A DNA stretch of 61,283 nt from contig JAZNLB010000023.1 in the NCBI GenBank assembly GCA_045578865.1, forward strand, positions 1-61,283. Reading direction: 5' to 3'. Below the pieces are notes generated by a model. The model was not told the DNA's origin, ran no database searches, and saw nothing but the letters and a program-made list of their open reading frames with translations. The first letter of the stretch is position 1, and every line of letters begins with the position of its first letter. Positions 51,654 to 61,076 of the stretch are shown here, piece by piece. Source of the stretch: RGIG2041 sp045578865 (GTDB lineage Bacteria > Bacillota > Clostridia > UBA1381 > UMGS1253). Position numbers and translations under genes: made by a program.

Positions 51654-52415
51654 TTATAATGAATGGATATATATGCTCGGCAAAACGCCTGTATGCAATT
51701 TAAAGCATTTGCTGAAAGAGGAGGCAGATGAAAAACCGCAATGATGTGCGATTTCTTTTATCGTAAGTTTCTGCGTCAGTAACATAAATTTTGCGTGTTG
51801 TATACGCATAATCGCAAGGTCTTCTTTTGGTGAAACACAGTAAATTTGCTTGTAGTGTTTTGCAAGTGTGTTTATAGATAAATCTGAACGGGCGCACATT
51901 TGTGCGGTTGTCCATTTTCTTGCAGAGTCATAAGTCATGGCGACACGCAGCTTTTCGAGGTTGGTATGCGAATATATTAAAGGTTGCGGTTTCCGTGTGC
52001 CTTGTGTGAGCGCAAGCATAAGTTCGCACACTTTGCAGGCGCATAAGTCTTTCAAAAACGGATGCTTTGCCAGAAGTGATTTTTCTATACAGCGTAGGAT
52101 TTGCGTGATATCCGTATTGTTCGGATAATAAATTTGGTTGAATTTTACTTCGTACTTTTTGATTTGCTCATTTAAGTCGCCCTGCAGAAAAAACCAACCG
52201 AAACGAGCTGCTTTGCCCGGAAACGAAATGTGCATGGGTGCGTGCTTGTCAAACAAAATACATGCGCCGGACGGAATGGAAACATCGCAGTAGGATGTGT
52301 GCAGTTTCGCCCGAGATAAAAAATGTATAAAGATATACTGATTGCCGCCGGCGGATATCGGAAGGCAAAAGTTTTTGTTTTCCGTCCAGTCTGCGCGGCA
52401 GTCCGTAATACGCAT
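51654..52415 (-). CDS. AraC family transcriptional regulator
   Basis: 253 aa. An N-terminal cupin-like sensor domain (GNQYIFIHFLSRAKLH, SGACILFDKHAPMHISF) and a C-terminal double helix-turn-helix (about residues 155-250: WTTAQMCARSDLSINTLAKH and LTIKEIAHHCGFSSASSFSK). It probably binds a small molecule and controls nearby or distant genes; the divergent DUF4430 lipoprotein gene is one candidate. Start 52415 follows GCGAGGTGA. Confidence 0.9.
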   Translation of the reverse strand: MRITDCRADWTENKNFCLPISAGGNQYIFIHFLSRAKLHTSYCDVSIPSGACILFDKHAPMHISFPGKAARFGWFFLQGDLNEQIKKYEVKFNQIYYPNNTDITQILRCIEKSLLAKHPFLKDLCACKVCELMLALTQGTRKPQPLIYSHTNLEKLRVAMTYDSARKWTTAQMCARSDLSINTLAKHYKQIYCVSPKEDLAIMRIQHAKFMLLTQKLTIKEIAHHCGFSSASSFSKCFKLHTGVLPSIYIHSL

Positions 52416-52433
52416 AAAAATCACCTCGCAGGT

Positions 52434-52462
52434 ATTGTACAGGATTTTTATGTAAAGGTCAA
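52434..52462 (-). promoter_or_regulatory. Promoter for the AraC-type regulator
   Basis: Minus strand: TTGACC, 17 bases, TACAAT. Confidence 0.75.
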
Positions 52463-52470
52463 GTTTTGCC

Positions 52471-52499
52471 TTGTACAAATCCGTAAATTGTGTTAGAAT
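52471..52499 (+). promoter_or_regulatory. Promoter for the DUF4430 lipoprotein gene
   Basis: TTGTAC, 17 bases, TAGAAT. It lies 8 bases from the divergent AraC promoter, so one regulator site could serve both. Confidence 0.6.
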
Positions 52500-52575
52500 T
52501 GTTTAAAACCTTACAGCTCGAAATGTTTAGTAATGCAATGAGTTGCAGGAAAAAAGCAAAGAGGGGGAAATCTAA

Positions 52576-52992
52576 ATGAAGAAAAGTGTTTTAAGTCTTT
52601 GTGTGTTGTTCTTGTGCCTTGTCTTGTTTGCGTGCGCTATCTCGCCGCAGGAAGCAGACTTGTGGTCGACGGCGACCTATGTGGAGGATACGGAGTTGGG
52701 CGACGGCGCAAAAACGCTGATTGTACAAGTGGTTGCAGGCGAAAAACGCATAACTTTTACCATACATACGGATGCAAAAACCGTAGGCGAAGCACTTTTA
52801 AAAGAGCATTTGATTGCGGGAGAGCAAAGCCAATACGGGATGTATGTTAAGACGGTTAATGGTATTTTAGCAGATTACGCACAAACACAGACCTACTGGG
52901 GATTTAACAAAGACGGTGCATCTGTGCCGACCGGCGTAGATGGTGAAACGATTGCCGAAGGCGCCATATATGAATTGGTATATACGAAATAA
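52576..52992 (+). CDS. DUF4430 lipoprotein
   Basis: 138 aa. Signal sequence with lipobox LFAC (Cys20). The mature part carries the DUF4430 pattern GEALLKEHLI, VKTVNGILADY, YWGFNKDGASVPTGVD and ending IYELVYT, related to the C-terminal domain of transcobalamin-like proteins. In Clostridia such proteins often accompany corrinoid or ECF uptake systems. Here it stands alone beside an AraC regulator. Confidence 0.85.
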   Translation: MKKSVLSLCVLFLCLVLFACAISPQEADLWSTATYVEDTELGDGAKTLIVQVVAGEKRITFTIHTDAKTVGEALLKEHLIAGEQSQYGMYVKTVNGILADYAQTQTYWGFNKDGASVPTGVDGETIAEGAIYELVYTK

Positions 52993-52995
52993 TGT

Positions 52996-53033
52996 AAAGG
53001 ATGCGAAACTTGACCGTTTTGCATCCTTTGTGT
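52996..53033 (+). terminator. Hairpin after DUF4430, overlapping the ispE promoter
   Basis: AAAGGATGC and GCATCCTTT arms with a 16-base loop, then GTGTT. Weak as a terminator. Confidence 0.5.
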
Positions 53034-53039
53034 TATAAT
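53010..53039 (+). promoter_or_regulatory. Promoter for ispE
   Basis: TTGACC, 18 bases, TATAAT. The spacer contains the second arm of the hairpin at 52996-53029. Confidence 0.7.
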
Positions 53040-53065
53040 GGATAAAAATTTCAAATGGTGATTTT

Positions 53066-53914
53066 ATGGATAAAGTTTTAATAAATTCGCAGGCAAAAAT
53101 CAATCTGTCCTTAGATGTTTGCGGTGTGCGCGAGGACGGGTATCATACCGTGCGAATGCTGATGCAAAAATGCAATTTGTGTGACAGTGTGTATGTGGAA
53201 AAAATGGAGCGCGGCATACAACTTTCCTGTAATTTGCACTTTTTGCCAACGGATGAAAGAAATATTGCCTATAAAGCGGCAAAAATGTTTTTTGAGCAAA
53301 CAGGGATTGACGGCGGTGTGCGGATAAATATTGAAAAGCGTATTCCGGTCAGCGCAGGGCTTGCGGGTGGCAGTGGTAATGCAGCAGCAGTGTTGCAGGG
53401 ACTGAATATGATATACGATGCCGGACTTTCGGAAGAGCAGCTGGAGTGTATGGGATTAAAACTTGGTGCGGATGTCCCGTATTGTCTGCGCGGCGGCACA
53501 GTATTGGCGGAGGGGATCGGTGAGCAACTCACCACCTTGCCGGCGTTGCCTAAAACGGCAGTTGTTATTGTGAAACCGAAAATCAGTGTTTCTACGGCGG
53601 AGATATATAAAGCGATAGACAGTGAGGAAATTTGCGTGCATCCGGATACGGAGGCGATGATTGCTTGCCTTGCGCGCGGCGATGTGTGTGCGCTTGCTGA
53701 AAGGATGCACAATGTCATGGAGCCGATTACACAAAGGCTGCATCCCGAGATTGCACAAATCCGAGAGTCGCTTCTATCTGACGGTGCACTTGGTGCGATT
53801 ATGAGCGGAAGCGGACCGTCGGTGTTCGGTTTGTTTACAGATTTTGCACAGGCGAAGAAAGCGGCGGCAAAATTTAAGGAGAAGTATTTTACCTATGTCG
53901 GGTGGACGAATTAG
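53066..53914 (+). CDS. ispE: 4-diphosphocytidyl-2-C-methyl-D-erythritol kinase
   Basis: 282 aa GHMP kinase of the MEP isoprenoid pathway. INSQAKINLSLDVCGVREDG at the N-terminus, the ATP loop IPVSAGLAGGSGNAAAVLQG and ADVPYCLRGGTVLAEGIGE are present; the C-terminal MSGSGPSVFGLF motif is intact. ispE-dgt form an operon with a 10-base gap. Confidence 0.96.
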   Translation: MDKVLINSQAKINLSLDVCGVREDGYHTVRMLMQKCNLCDSVYVEKMERGIQLSCNLHFLPTDERNIAYKAAKMFFEQTGIDGGVRINIEKRIPVSAGLAGGSGNAAAVLQGLNMIYDAGLSEEQLECMGLKLGADVPYCLRGGTVLAEGIGEQLTTLPALPKTAVVIVKPKISVSTAEIYKAIDSEEICVHPDTEAMIACLARGDVCALAERMHNVMEPITQRLHPEIAQIRESLLSDGALGAIMSGSGPSVFGLFTDFAQAKKAAAKFKEKYFTYVGWTN

Positions 53915-53924
53915 GAGGCAAAAT

Positions 53925-54932
53925 ATGGTCAACATCAGACAAAGAATTGAGCGGGAAGAAAAATTGCGTTTGTCTTCGTATGCGGTATTGTCATCTGAAA
54001 CGCAGGGCAGGGACTATGCAGAAGAGCCGTGCGCTTACAGAACGGCATTTCAGCGTGACCGTGACCGTGTTATTCACTGCAAGGCATTTCGCCGTTTGAA
54101 ACATAAAACCCAAGTGTTTATTGCACCGCTGGGCGACCATTACAGAACGCGATTGACGCATACGCTCGAGGTAACGCAAATCGCGCGCAGTATCGCCCGT
54201 GCGCTTCGATTAAATGAGGATTTAACGGAGGCAATGAGCCTGGCGCATGATTTGGGGCATACGCCGTTTGGTCATACGGGGGAGGATATGCTCGACAAAC
54301 TTTGCAAAGGCGGTTTTCGCCATTACACACAGAGTTTGCGTGTGGTAGAGGTGCTTGAAAAAGACGGGCAGGGATTAAATCTTACAAAAGAGGTCCGTGA
54401 CGGTATTGCGAATCATACGGGGGACCATAAGCCGTCCACACTTGAGGGTTATATTTTGAAATACGCCGATAAGATAGCCTATGTCAACCACGACATCGAC
54501 GATGCGATGCGTGCCGGCGTTTTAAATGAAGCGGATATCCCCAAAACACTTGTGGAGGCACTCGGAAAAACCCATTCCGACCGTATTGATGCGCTGATTA
54601 CAGATATTATCGAAAACTCTATGGATAAAGCTTGCGTATGTATGTCGCCTGTGATGGAGCAGGCATTTATGGAGCTTCGTGATTTTATGTTTGCACATGT
54701 TTACGATTACCCTCAAAAGCGCAATGAGGAGCGCAAGGCAAATCACATTATTGAGGCGATGTTTCATCATTTTGTCTGTCACACAGAGCAGTTGCCCGAA
54801 GAATACAGAGCGGGCCTTGAAAAGTGGGAAACCGACCGTGTGGTTTGTGATTATATTGCCGGTATGAGTGATGACTACGCTGTTTCGACACATAACAGCA
54901 TATTTATCCCGAAAGCGTGGACGGTTTTTTGA
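53925..54932 (+). CDS. dgt: Deoxyguanosinetriphosphate triphosphohydrolase-like protein
   Basis: 335 aa. HD-domain metal ligands: RLTHTLEV, AHDLGHTPFGHTGE (HD pair) and ILKYADKIAYVNHDIDD with the later Asp. CKAFRRLKHKTQVF is typical of the Dgt family in Bacillota. It hydrolyses dNTPs to nucleosides and triphosphate. Start 53925 follows TTAGGAGG. Upstream of dnaG-rpoD, a conserved Clostridia order. Confidence 0.93.
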   Translation: MVNIRQRIEREEKLRLSSYAVLSSETQGRDYAEEPCAYRTAFQRDRDRVIHCKAFRRLKHKTQVFIAPLGDHYRTRLTHTLEVTQIARSIARALRLNEDLTEAMSLAHDLGHTPFGHTGEDMLDKLCKGGFRHYTQSLRVVEVLEKDGQGLNLTKEVRDGIANHTGDHKPSTLEGYILKYADKIAYVNHDIDDAMRAGVLNEADIPKTLVEALGKTHSDRIDALITDIIENSMDKACVCMSPVMEQAFMELRDFMFAHVYDYPQKRNEERKANHIIEAMFHHFVCHTEQLPEEYRAGLEKWETDRVVCDYIAGMSDDYAVSTHNSIFIPKAWTVF

Positions 54933-55056
54933 AAAATGTATAAAAAGAAAACAAACTGAAATAATAACAAATAAATATCAAATTTTAAGAAGGAATTTTT
55001 TCAAAAATGTCGAATTGAGAGTATAAGTGGAATATTAAAAAGGAGCGTACAATTTC

Positions 55057-56844
55057 TTGTTTTATTCTGATGAACTTATACAGGAAGTGATATCCGCCAA
55101 TGATATTGAGGAAGTGATATCTGCATATGTTCGGCTGAAGAAGAGTGGCAGAGGCGCAACGGGCCTGTGTCCTTTTCATAATGAGAAAACGCCTTCTTTT
55201 CATGTTTCTACGGATAAACAATTATTTCACTGTTTCGGTTGCCATGAGGGCGGAACAGTTCTGCATTTTATCATGAAAGCGGAAAATCTGGATTTTGTGG
55301 ATGCGCTCAAATGGCTTGCACAAAGAGCGAATATAACGCTTCCGGAGCCGGAGCAGACACCGCAGATGCAAAAAAGTGTACGCAGAAAGCAGAGGATGCT
55401 GAGTGCAAACACTTTTGCTGCAAGGTTTTTTTACGATACGCTTATAAAAGAGCCGACGGCGCAAAAGGGAAGAGATTATGTGGTTTCGCGTGCGCTTGAA
55501 CCGAAAACGGTTACGCATTTCGGCATCGGCTATGCGCCGGAGGGCGGCACGAAACTGATTGAGCATTTAGAGTCGCTTGGCTATTCCAAGCAGGAGCTGT
55601 TTGATTTCGGTCTGGCGATTGCGAAAAACAATCGTTATGTGGACAAGTTTCGTGGCAGAGTGATGTTTCCGATTATTGATGTGCGTGGCAATGTTATCGG
55701 TTTTGGCGGAAGAATTTTGGATGATACAAAACCAAAGTATTTAAACTCTCCGGAAACGGAAGTTTTTAATAAAAGTCAGAATTTGTTTGCGTTAAATATC
55801 GCAAAGAATTCCAGAGAAAAGCGTCTCATCTTGGTCGAGGGTTTTTTGGATGTCATTTCTTTGCATCAGGCAGGGGTAGACAATGCGGTTGCTACACTTG
55901 GCACTTCGCTTACGCAGGAGCAAACGCGCTTGATTAAGCGTTATGCCGAAGAGGTTGTCATTTGTTACGATACAGATGAAGCCGGCGTGAAGGCAACGCT
56001 TCGTGCCATTGAGCTGTTTGCCCAAACGGATGTGCGTGTTAAAATTTTGAGCCTTAACGGTGCAAAGGACCCGGACGAATACATCAAAAAGCATGGTGGT
56101 GCGGAGAAGTTTAGAGAGGCGATGGCAAAAGCTGTGCCGGCAACGCTGTTTCGCTTAAATCTTGCGCGTAGGCAGTATGATGTAGACAATAGTGTAGACG
56201 ATAAAGTCAAGTTTTTGCAGGAAGCCGCAAAAATATTGATTTCTACCAAAAATTCGGTGGAGATTGATGCGTATGCTGATTTGCTTGCGCGGGATTATAA
56301 TGTGAAGAAGGAAACGATTTTTGCGGAAATTAAGCGTTTGCAAGGCAGAGAAAGGCGCAGTGCGGAATCTAGGCAATATACAGGTCAGATTAAGACCGTA
56401 AAGATAGAAAACAAGGGCGAAGCGCCCGTTGTAATTAAGCAAAATGCACCGCTTGAGTTGGCGGAGCGCAAACTTTTGAATTTGATGTTTTCCAATCGGC
56501 AGGCAGCAAAAAAAGCGGAAAACGGCATAGGTTGTGCCAATTTCTCCAATCCGCTGCATTGCAGATTGGCATGTATTCTCTGTGACACATGGAATAGCTC
56601 AAATGCACCGGCGGCGCCGACAGTGCTTGCACAGTTTTCTGAGGCAGAGAGCAAATATATAACGGAAATTCTGTTTGATACATCCGTTTATGCCGATATT
56701 CAGGCAGCGGCCGAAGATTTTATGATACAGATTGAGTGCATCAAACTGGATGACAAAATTAAACAGGAGACCGATCCGGGAATTATCCAGCAGTTGCTGA
56801 TGCAAAAACTGGAACTCGGAAAAAAGAGAGGAGGCGCGTTTTAA
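55057..56844 (+). CDS. dnaG: DNA primase
   Basis: 595 aa. Zinc-binding domain GLCPFHNEKTPSF with HCFGCHEGG, then the Toprim core with ILVEGFLDVISL and VVICYDTDEAGVKATLRA, and a C-terminal helicase-binding region. TTG start at 55057 follows AGGAG by 11 bases. The stop overlaps the rpoD ATG (TAATG), the macromolecular-synthesis operon arrangement. Confidence 0.96.
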   Translation: MFYSDELIQEVISANDIEEVISAYVRLKKSGRGATGLCPFHNEKTPSFHVSTDKQLFHCFGCHEGGTVLHFIMKAENLDFVDALKWLAQRANITLPEPEQTPQMQKSVRRKQRMLSANTFAARFFYDTLIKEPTAQKGRDYVVSRALEPKTVTHFGIGYAPEGGTKLIEHLESLGYSKQELFDFGLAIAKNNRYVDKFRGRVMFPIIDVRGNVIGFGGRILDDTKPKYLNSPETEVFNKSQNLFALNIAKNSREKRLILVEGFLDVISLHQAGVDNAVATLGTSLTQEQTRLIKRYAEEVVICYDTDEAGVKATLRAIELFAQTDVRVKILSLNGAKDPDEYIKKHGGAEKFREAMAKAVPATLFRLNLARRQYDVDNSVDDKVKFLQEAAKILISTKNSVEIDAYADLLARDYNVKKETIFAEIKRLQGRERRSAESRQYTGQIKTVKIENKGEAPVVIKQNAPLELAERKLLNLMFSNRQAAKKAENGIGCANFSNPLHCRLACILCDTWNSSNAPAAPTVLAQFSEAESKYITEILFDTSVYADIQAAAEDFMIQIECIKLDDKIKQETDPGIIQQLLMQKLELGKKRGGAF

Positions 56845-57926
56845 TGGGCGAAAATGAAGTGAGTAAAAAAGCGATAGCGCGTGAACTGTTGGAGCGTGGC
56901 AAAAAAAGTGGCGTACTTACATTCAAAGAGATAATGGATGCTTTCGAGCAAGTGGATATTGCCGCAGAGCAGATAGACAAGGTATATGAAACCCTTGAAA
57001 AAGCCGGTGTCGAAATTGTGGCTGACATGGAAAAGGAACTCGAAGAAATCGAGATGGCTCAAGAAGAGGTTGGCGATTTGTCCGTTCCCGAGGGTGTCAA
57101 TATTGACGACCATGTCAAGATGTACTTAAAGGAAATCGGTAAAGTGCCGCTTTTGGAGCCGGCAGAAGAAATTGACTTGGCGAAACGCATGGCGGAGGGA
57201 GACCAGGAAGCAAAGAGGCGTCTGTCCGAGGCGAATCTGCGTTTGGTTGTCAGCATTGCAAAACGCTATGTGGGTCGTGGTATGCTGTTTCTGGATTTGA
57301 TTCAGGAAGGTAATCTCGGTTTGATTAAGGCGGTAGAAAAATTTAACTATACCAAGGGTTATAAGTTCTCTACTTATGCAACATGGTGGATTCGTCAGGC
57401 GATTACCAGAGCCATTGCCGACCAGGCGAGAACGATTCGTATTCCGGTGCATATGGTTGAAACCATCAACAAACTCATCCGTGTCTCCCGACAGCTCTTG
57501 CAGGAGCTTGGCAGAGAGCCTACGCCGGAGGAAATCTCCAAGGAACTCAATATGTCGCCGGAAAAGGTGCGCGAGATTATGAAAATCGCACAAGAGCCGG
57601 TATCCTTGGAAACCCCGATCGGTGAAGAGGAAGACAGCCATTTGGGCGACTTTATTCCGGACGATGATGCGCCTGCACCGTCAGAATCGGCAAGTTATGT
57701 GCTTTTAAAAGAGCAACTTTTAGAGGTGCTCTCCACTTTGACGCCGAGAGAGGAAAAGGTGTTGAAGTTGCGCTTCGGTTTAGAAGACGGCAGAGCAAGA
57801 ACGCTTGAAGAAGTGGGCAAGCGCTTTGATGTAACGCGTGAGCGTATCCGTCAGATTGAAGCTAAGGCGCTTCGAAAATTGCGCCATCCGAGCAGAAGTA
57901 AGAAGTTAAAAGATTATTTGGATTAA
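56844..57926 (+). CDS. rpoD: Primary sigma factor SigA
   Basis: 360 aa. Short region 1.1 at the N-terminus (LLERGKKSGVLTFKEIMDAF), 1.2 at VKMYLKEIGKVPLL, the 2.3-2.4 block GYKFSTYATWWIRQAITRA, region 3, and 4.2 with VTRERIRQIEAKALRKLR. It directs RNA polymerase to the TTGACA/TATAAT type promoters seen throughout the window. Confidence 0.98.
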   Translation: MGENEVSKKAIARELLERGKKSGVLTFKEIMDAFEQVDIAAEQIDKVYETLEKAGVEIVADMEKELEEIEMAQEEVGDLSVPEGVNIDDHVKMYLKEIGKVPLLEPAEEIDLAKRMAEGDQEAKRRLSEANLRLVVSIAKRYVGRGMLFLDLIQEGNLGLIKAVEKFNYTKGYKFSTYATWWIRQAITRAIADQARTIRIPVHMVETINKLIRVSRQLLQELGREPTPEEISKELNMSPEKVREIMKIAQEPVSLETPIGEEEDSHLGDFIPDDDAPAPSESASYVLLKEQLLEVLSTLTPREEKVLKLRFGLEDGRARTLEEVGKRFDVTRERIRQIEAKALRKLRHPSRSKKLKDYLD

Positions 57927-57928
57927 TC

Positions 57929-57974
57929 AAAAAGCGAGGTTCATTGTGTATCATGAACTTCGCTTTTTCTTTTA
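57929..57974. terminator. Shared terminator of rpoD and rnj
   Basis: AAAAAGCGA, GTTCA with TGAAC, TCGCTTTTT; flanked by A and T runs between convergent genes. Confidence 0.88.
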
Positions 57975-57984
57975 TATAGCTGAC

Positions 57985-59649
57985 TTAAATTTCCATAACT
58001 ACCGGTAAAATCATTGGTGAGCGTTTTGTTTTTTCGTACATGTAGTCGCCGATTGCGCCGCGCATTGCCGCCTTTAATGCGTTCCAATCCGCGTTACCGC
58101 GTGCGATGGTGCGGTCGAGCGCTTCCTTGGTTGCCTCGCGCGCGCCGTCCATCAATTCTTCGGATTCGCGCACATACACAAAACCGCGGGAGATGATGTC
58201 CGGTCCGGCAATTAAAGTGCCGGTTTCAGCAGAAATAGAAACAACGCAGACAATAAGACCGTCGTTTGCAAGGTGCTTTCTGTCACGCAGTACAATGTTG
58301 CCAACATCTCCGACACCTAAGCCGTCTACCAGCAGTTTGCCGCTCGGCACCATGCCGTTGATGCGTGCGCTTTCGCTATCAAGTTCCAAGACATGACCGT
58401 TTTCAAGCAAAAACGAGTTTTCGAGCGGAACGCCCATAATTTCCGCAAGATTGGCATGTGCTTTCAAATGCCGGTATTCGCCGTGTACCGGCATAAAAAA
58501 TTTCGGTTTTGTCAGCGCAAGCATCAGTTTTAATTCCTCTTGACAGGCGTGGCCGGATACATGAATTTCGGCATGCGATTCGTATACCACTTCCGCACCA
58601 CGGCGGAAAAGTTCGTTAATGACACGCGAGATGGTTTTTTCGTTGCCCGGAATGGCGCTTGCTGAAACGATAATCAAATCGTTTGATGTGATTTCTACTT
58701 TCCGGTGGTCGGAGTACGCCATGCGAAACAGTGCGCTCATCTCTTCGCCCTGAGAGCCGGTAGTTACAATTACGAGTTGGTTATCCGGATAACGATGAAT
58801 ATCATCGATGCGAATGAGAGTGCCTGTCGGAATGTGCATATAACCGAGCTCGAGTGCAACCTCTACAATGTTTTCCATGCTGCGACCGGAAACGGCGACC
58901 TTTCTGCCATATTTTACGGCGGCGTTGATAATTTGCTGTACGCGGTGTACATTGGATGCAAATGTAGCAACGATGATGCGCTTGTCGCAGGTTTTAAACA
59001 TATCGTCAAATGTTTTGCCGACGGTGCGCTCGCTCATTGTAAAACCGGCGCGCTCTACATTTGTAGAATCGGACATCAATAAAAGTACGCCTTCGCGTCC
59101 GTATTCGCCGATGCGGGTAAGGTCAATCATTTCACCCTCAATCGGCGTAGAGTCAATTTTAAAGTCACCCGTGTGTATCACCACGCCGACCGGCGTGTGA
59201 ATTGCGAGCACCATCGCCCCTGCGATAGAGTGATTGGAACGGATAAATTCGATTTTGAAGCGTCCGAATTGCACTGTGTCACCGGGCGAAACGCGTTTGA
59301 GCGTTGTCTGAGATAAAAGGCCATGCTCTTTTAATTTGTTTTCCACCAAACCGATGGTCAGCATTGAGCCGTAGACAGGTGCATTGACCTTTTTTAGCAC
59401 ATAGGGCAGAGAGCCGATGTGGTCTTCGTGTCCGTGCGTGATTACGAATGCACGCAATTTGTCTGCGTTTTTCTCTAAATAGGAAACATCGGGAATAACC
59501 AGGTCAATGCCGGGCATATTGTCATCCGGAAAAGCGATACCGCAGTCGACTGCGATGATGTCATCGCCGTATTCAAACAAAGTCATGTTTTTGCCGATTT
59601 CCAGAAGACCGCCGAGCGGGATGATTTTCAATTTTTGTTTTTTTGCCAT
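57985..59649 (-). CDS. rnj: Ribonuclease J
   Basis: 554 aa MBL/beta-CASP nuclease. THGHEDHIGSLPYVLK (metal motif), GDFKIDSTPIEGEMIDL, LMSDSTNVERAG and the beta-CASP block VSGRSMEN are present; C-terminal VDGLGVGDVGNIVLRDR. It has 5'-3' exonuclease and endonuclease activities in mRNA decay. It is transcribed toward rpoD. ATG at 59649 follows AAAGGACG. Confidence 0.95.
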   Translation of the reverse strand: MAKKQKLKIIPLGGLLEIGKNMTLFEYGDDIIAVDCGIAFPDDNMPGIDLVIPDVSYLEKNADKLRAFVITHGHEDHIGSLPYVLKKVNAPVYGSMLTIGLVENKLKEHGLLSQTTLKRVSPGDTVQFGRFKIEFIRSNHSIAGAMVLAIHTPVGVVIHTGDFKIDSTPIEGEMIDLTRIGEYGREGVLLLMSDSTNVERAGFTMSERTVGKTFDDMFKTCDKRIIVATFASNVHRVQQIINAAVKYGRKVAVSGRSMENIVEVALELGYMHIPTGTLIRIDDIHRYPDNQLVIVTTGSQGEEMSALFRMAYSDHRKVEITSNDLIIVSASAIPGNEKTISRVINELFRRGAEVVYESHAEIHVSGHACQEELKLMLALTKPKFFMPVHGEYRHLKAHANLAEIMGVPLENSFLLENGHVLELDSESARINGMVPSGKLLVDGLGVGDVGNIVLRDRKHLANDGLIVCVVSISAETGTLIAGPDIISRGFVYVRESEELMDGAREATKEALDRTIARGNADWNALKAAMRGAIGDYMYEKTKRSPMILPVVMEI

Positions 59650-60003
59650 ATAACCATTCGTCCTTTCTGAATTTGTATTTATGTAGATGTTTTCAGAGTT
59701 CTATTGCCTTGAGCAACCGTAGAAATCTGAATTGTATAAAAGCCGAAATAACAAAACAAAGGAAAGTGACAACAAAAAAGCAGTCACTTTGATAGAGTAT
59801 AGGTCCGATCCGTTTCATTAAAAAATTCTTTTGTCGCACCGATGAAGTCAATTCCGTTCTCATACATTATCATCATTATAACATACTTATGTCGGATTTG
59901 TCAAATTTATCATACACACAAATCCGGAAATTATACATTTGTATGTACACTTGCACCAAGTTGTATTTTATGGTATGATAAAGTGAAAAAGGGGGGATTG
60001 AAA
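59650..60003. other. Divergent intergenic region between rnj and the GGDEF gene
   Basis: About 350 bases, AT-rich, with no gene. For rnj (minus) a candidate promoter TTGTTT, 17 bases, TACAAT lies near 59723-59751, and a hairpin with AAAGTGAC and GTCACTTT arms lies near 59763-59790. The GGDEF promoter is at 59951-59979. Confidence 0.5.
59951..59979 (+). promoter_or_regulatory. Promoter for the GGDEF gene
   Basis: TTGCAC, 17 bases, TATGAT. Confidence 0.7.
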
Positions 60004-61065
60004 ATGACACAGACAATACTCTACATACAGGCGCAGTTGTTGTGTGTTGTGCTTCTTGCGATTTTGTTTTTGTTTCTCAATCATTATGAGGTAGGTAAGC
60101 AGAAAAGGGTAAAATGGATTTATATCTTGTCGGTTTTTGCGGTTGTAACTGATTTGCTTTGTGTTGCCTTTGTGCAGGTCTGTGCATATGCACATGTGCT
60201 TTATGCGGCGCTGGTCGGCTGTATAGGCTATTTGTGGTTTGTGCATTGTGTTCGCCGCAGATATCGTGTGCTTGTGCAAAAAGTTTGGTTTCATATTTTT
60301 GCGATTTTGCCGACGATTGCAATGTGCATCTGCACATTTGCGGTCTCGAAGACCTGCGGTTTAAGTATCGGTTTTATCTATGTTGTGCTGCTCTGGACTT
60401 TTATGGGATTTTTTGGTGCTCGGGCAGAATTGAAACGGCATAAAAAAGAGTGCTTGATTTCGGCGGTCTTAGCGTTGCCGGCAACACTCGGCGGACTCAT
60501 AAAACTGTTTTGGCTCCCACAGGGGCTTTCGTTGTTCGGTTATGGCGTGTTGATTGCGTTAGCGGTTTTGTTTGCACGCACACTCTATCGTGCAACCCGA
60601 ACGGATAAACTTACAAAACTGTCCAATCGTGAGGGTATGGATGATGAGCTTCGCGAGCAGCTTGCACAGTACAAGCATGATAAAAACGATTTGTTCTATG
60701 TCATCGCTTGCGATATGGACCGCTTTAAACAAATCAATGATGTGTACGGACATGACATTGGTAACGAAGCGCTTTGTCTGGTATCTGAGGTGCTGTTGTC
60801 TGTTGCTGAGGAAAATGAGGCGGAGGCCTTTCGTATTGGTGGCGATGAGTTTTTAATCATTGTGGATACGGATGACGACGATGAAGTTCGCCGTATTTGT
60901 GAGCAATTACGCATGGGATTTGAAAATGCAAAGCGAAAGCAAAGTGAACCCTACAAGCTGTGCATGAGTGTTGGCTACGAACTCTTTGACGGCGAGAGTG
61001 ATATACAAGCGCTTCTCAAGCGTGCTGATACTAAACTCTACAATGCTAAAAAGAACAGGGAATAA
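60004..61065 (+). CDS. Membrane-bound diguanylate cyclase
   Basis: 353 aa. About six to seven hydrophobic segments over residues 1-190 form a membrane sensor without a known domain, followed by a GGDEF domain that begins TDKLTKLSNREGMDDEL. The catalytic motif RIGGDEFL is intact, with DMDRFKQINDVYGHDIGNE and KRADTKLYNAK. The residues before it (ENEAEAF) do not form the RxxD inhibitory site, so product inhibition is probably absent. Expected product is cyclic di-GMP. Start 60004 follows AAGGGGGG. dtd lies 11 bases downstream, suggesting an operon. Confidence 0.9.
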   Translation: MTQTILYIQAQLLCVVLLAILFLFLNHYEVGKQKRVKWIYILSVFAVVTDLLCVAFVQVCAYAHVLYAALVGCIGYLWFVHCVRRRYRVLVQKVWFHIFAILPTIAMCICTFAVSKTCGLSIGFIYVVLLWTFMGFFGARAELKRHKKECLISAVLALPATLGGLIKLFWLPQGLSLFGYGVLIALAVLFARTLYRATRTDKLTKLSNREGMDDELREQLAQYKHDKNDLFYVIACDMDRFKQINDVYGHDIGNEALCLVSEVLLSVAEENEAEAFRIGGDEFLIIVDTDDDDEVRRICEQLRMGFENAKRKQSEPYKLCMSVGYELFDGESDIQALLKRADTKLYNAKKNRE

Positions 61066-61076
61066 GGGAGAAGGTT

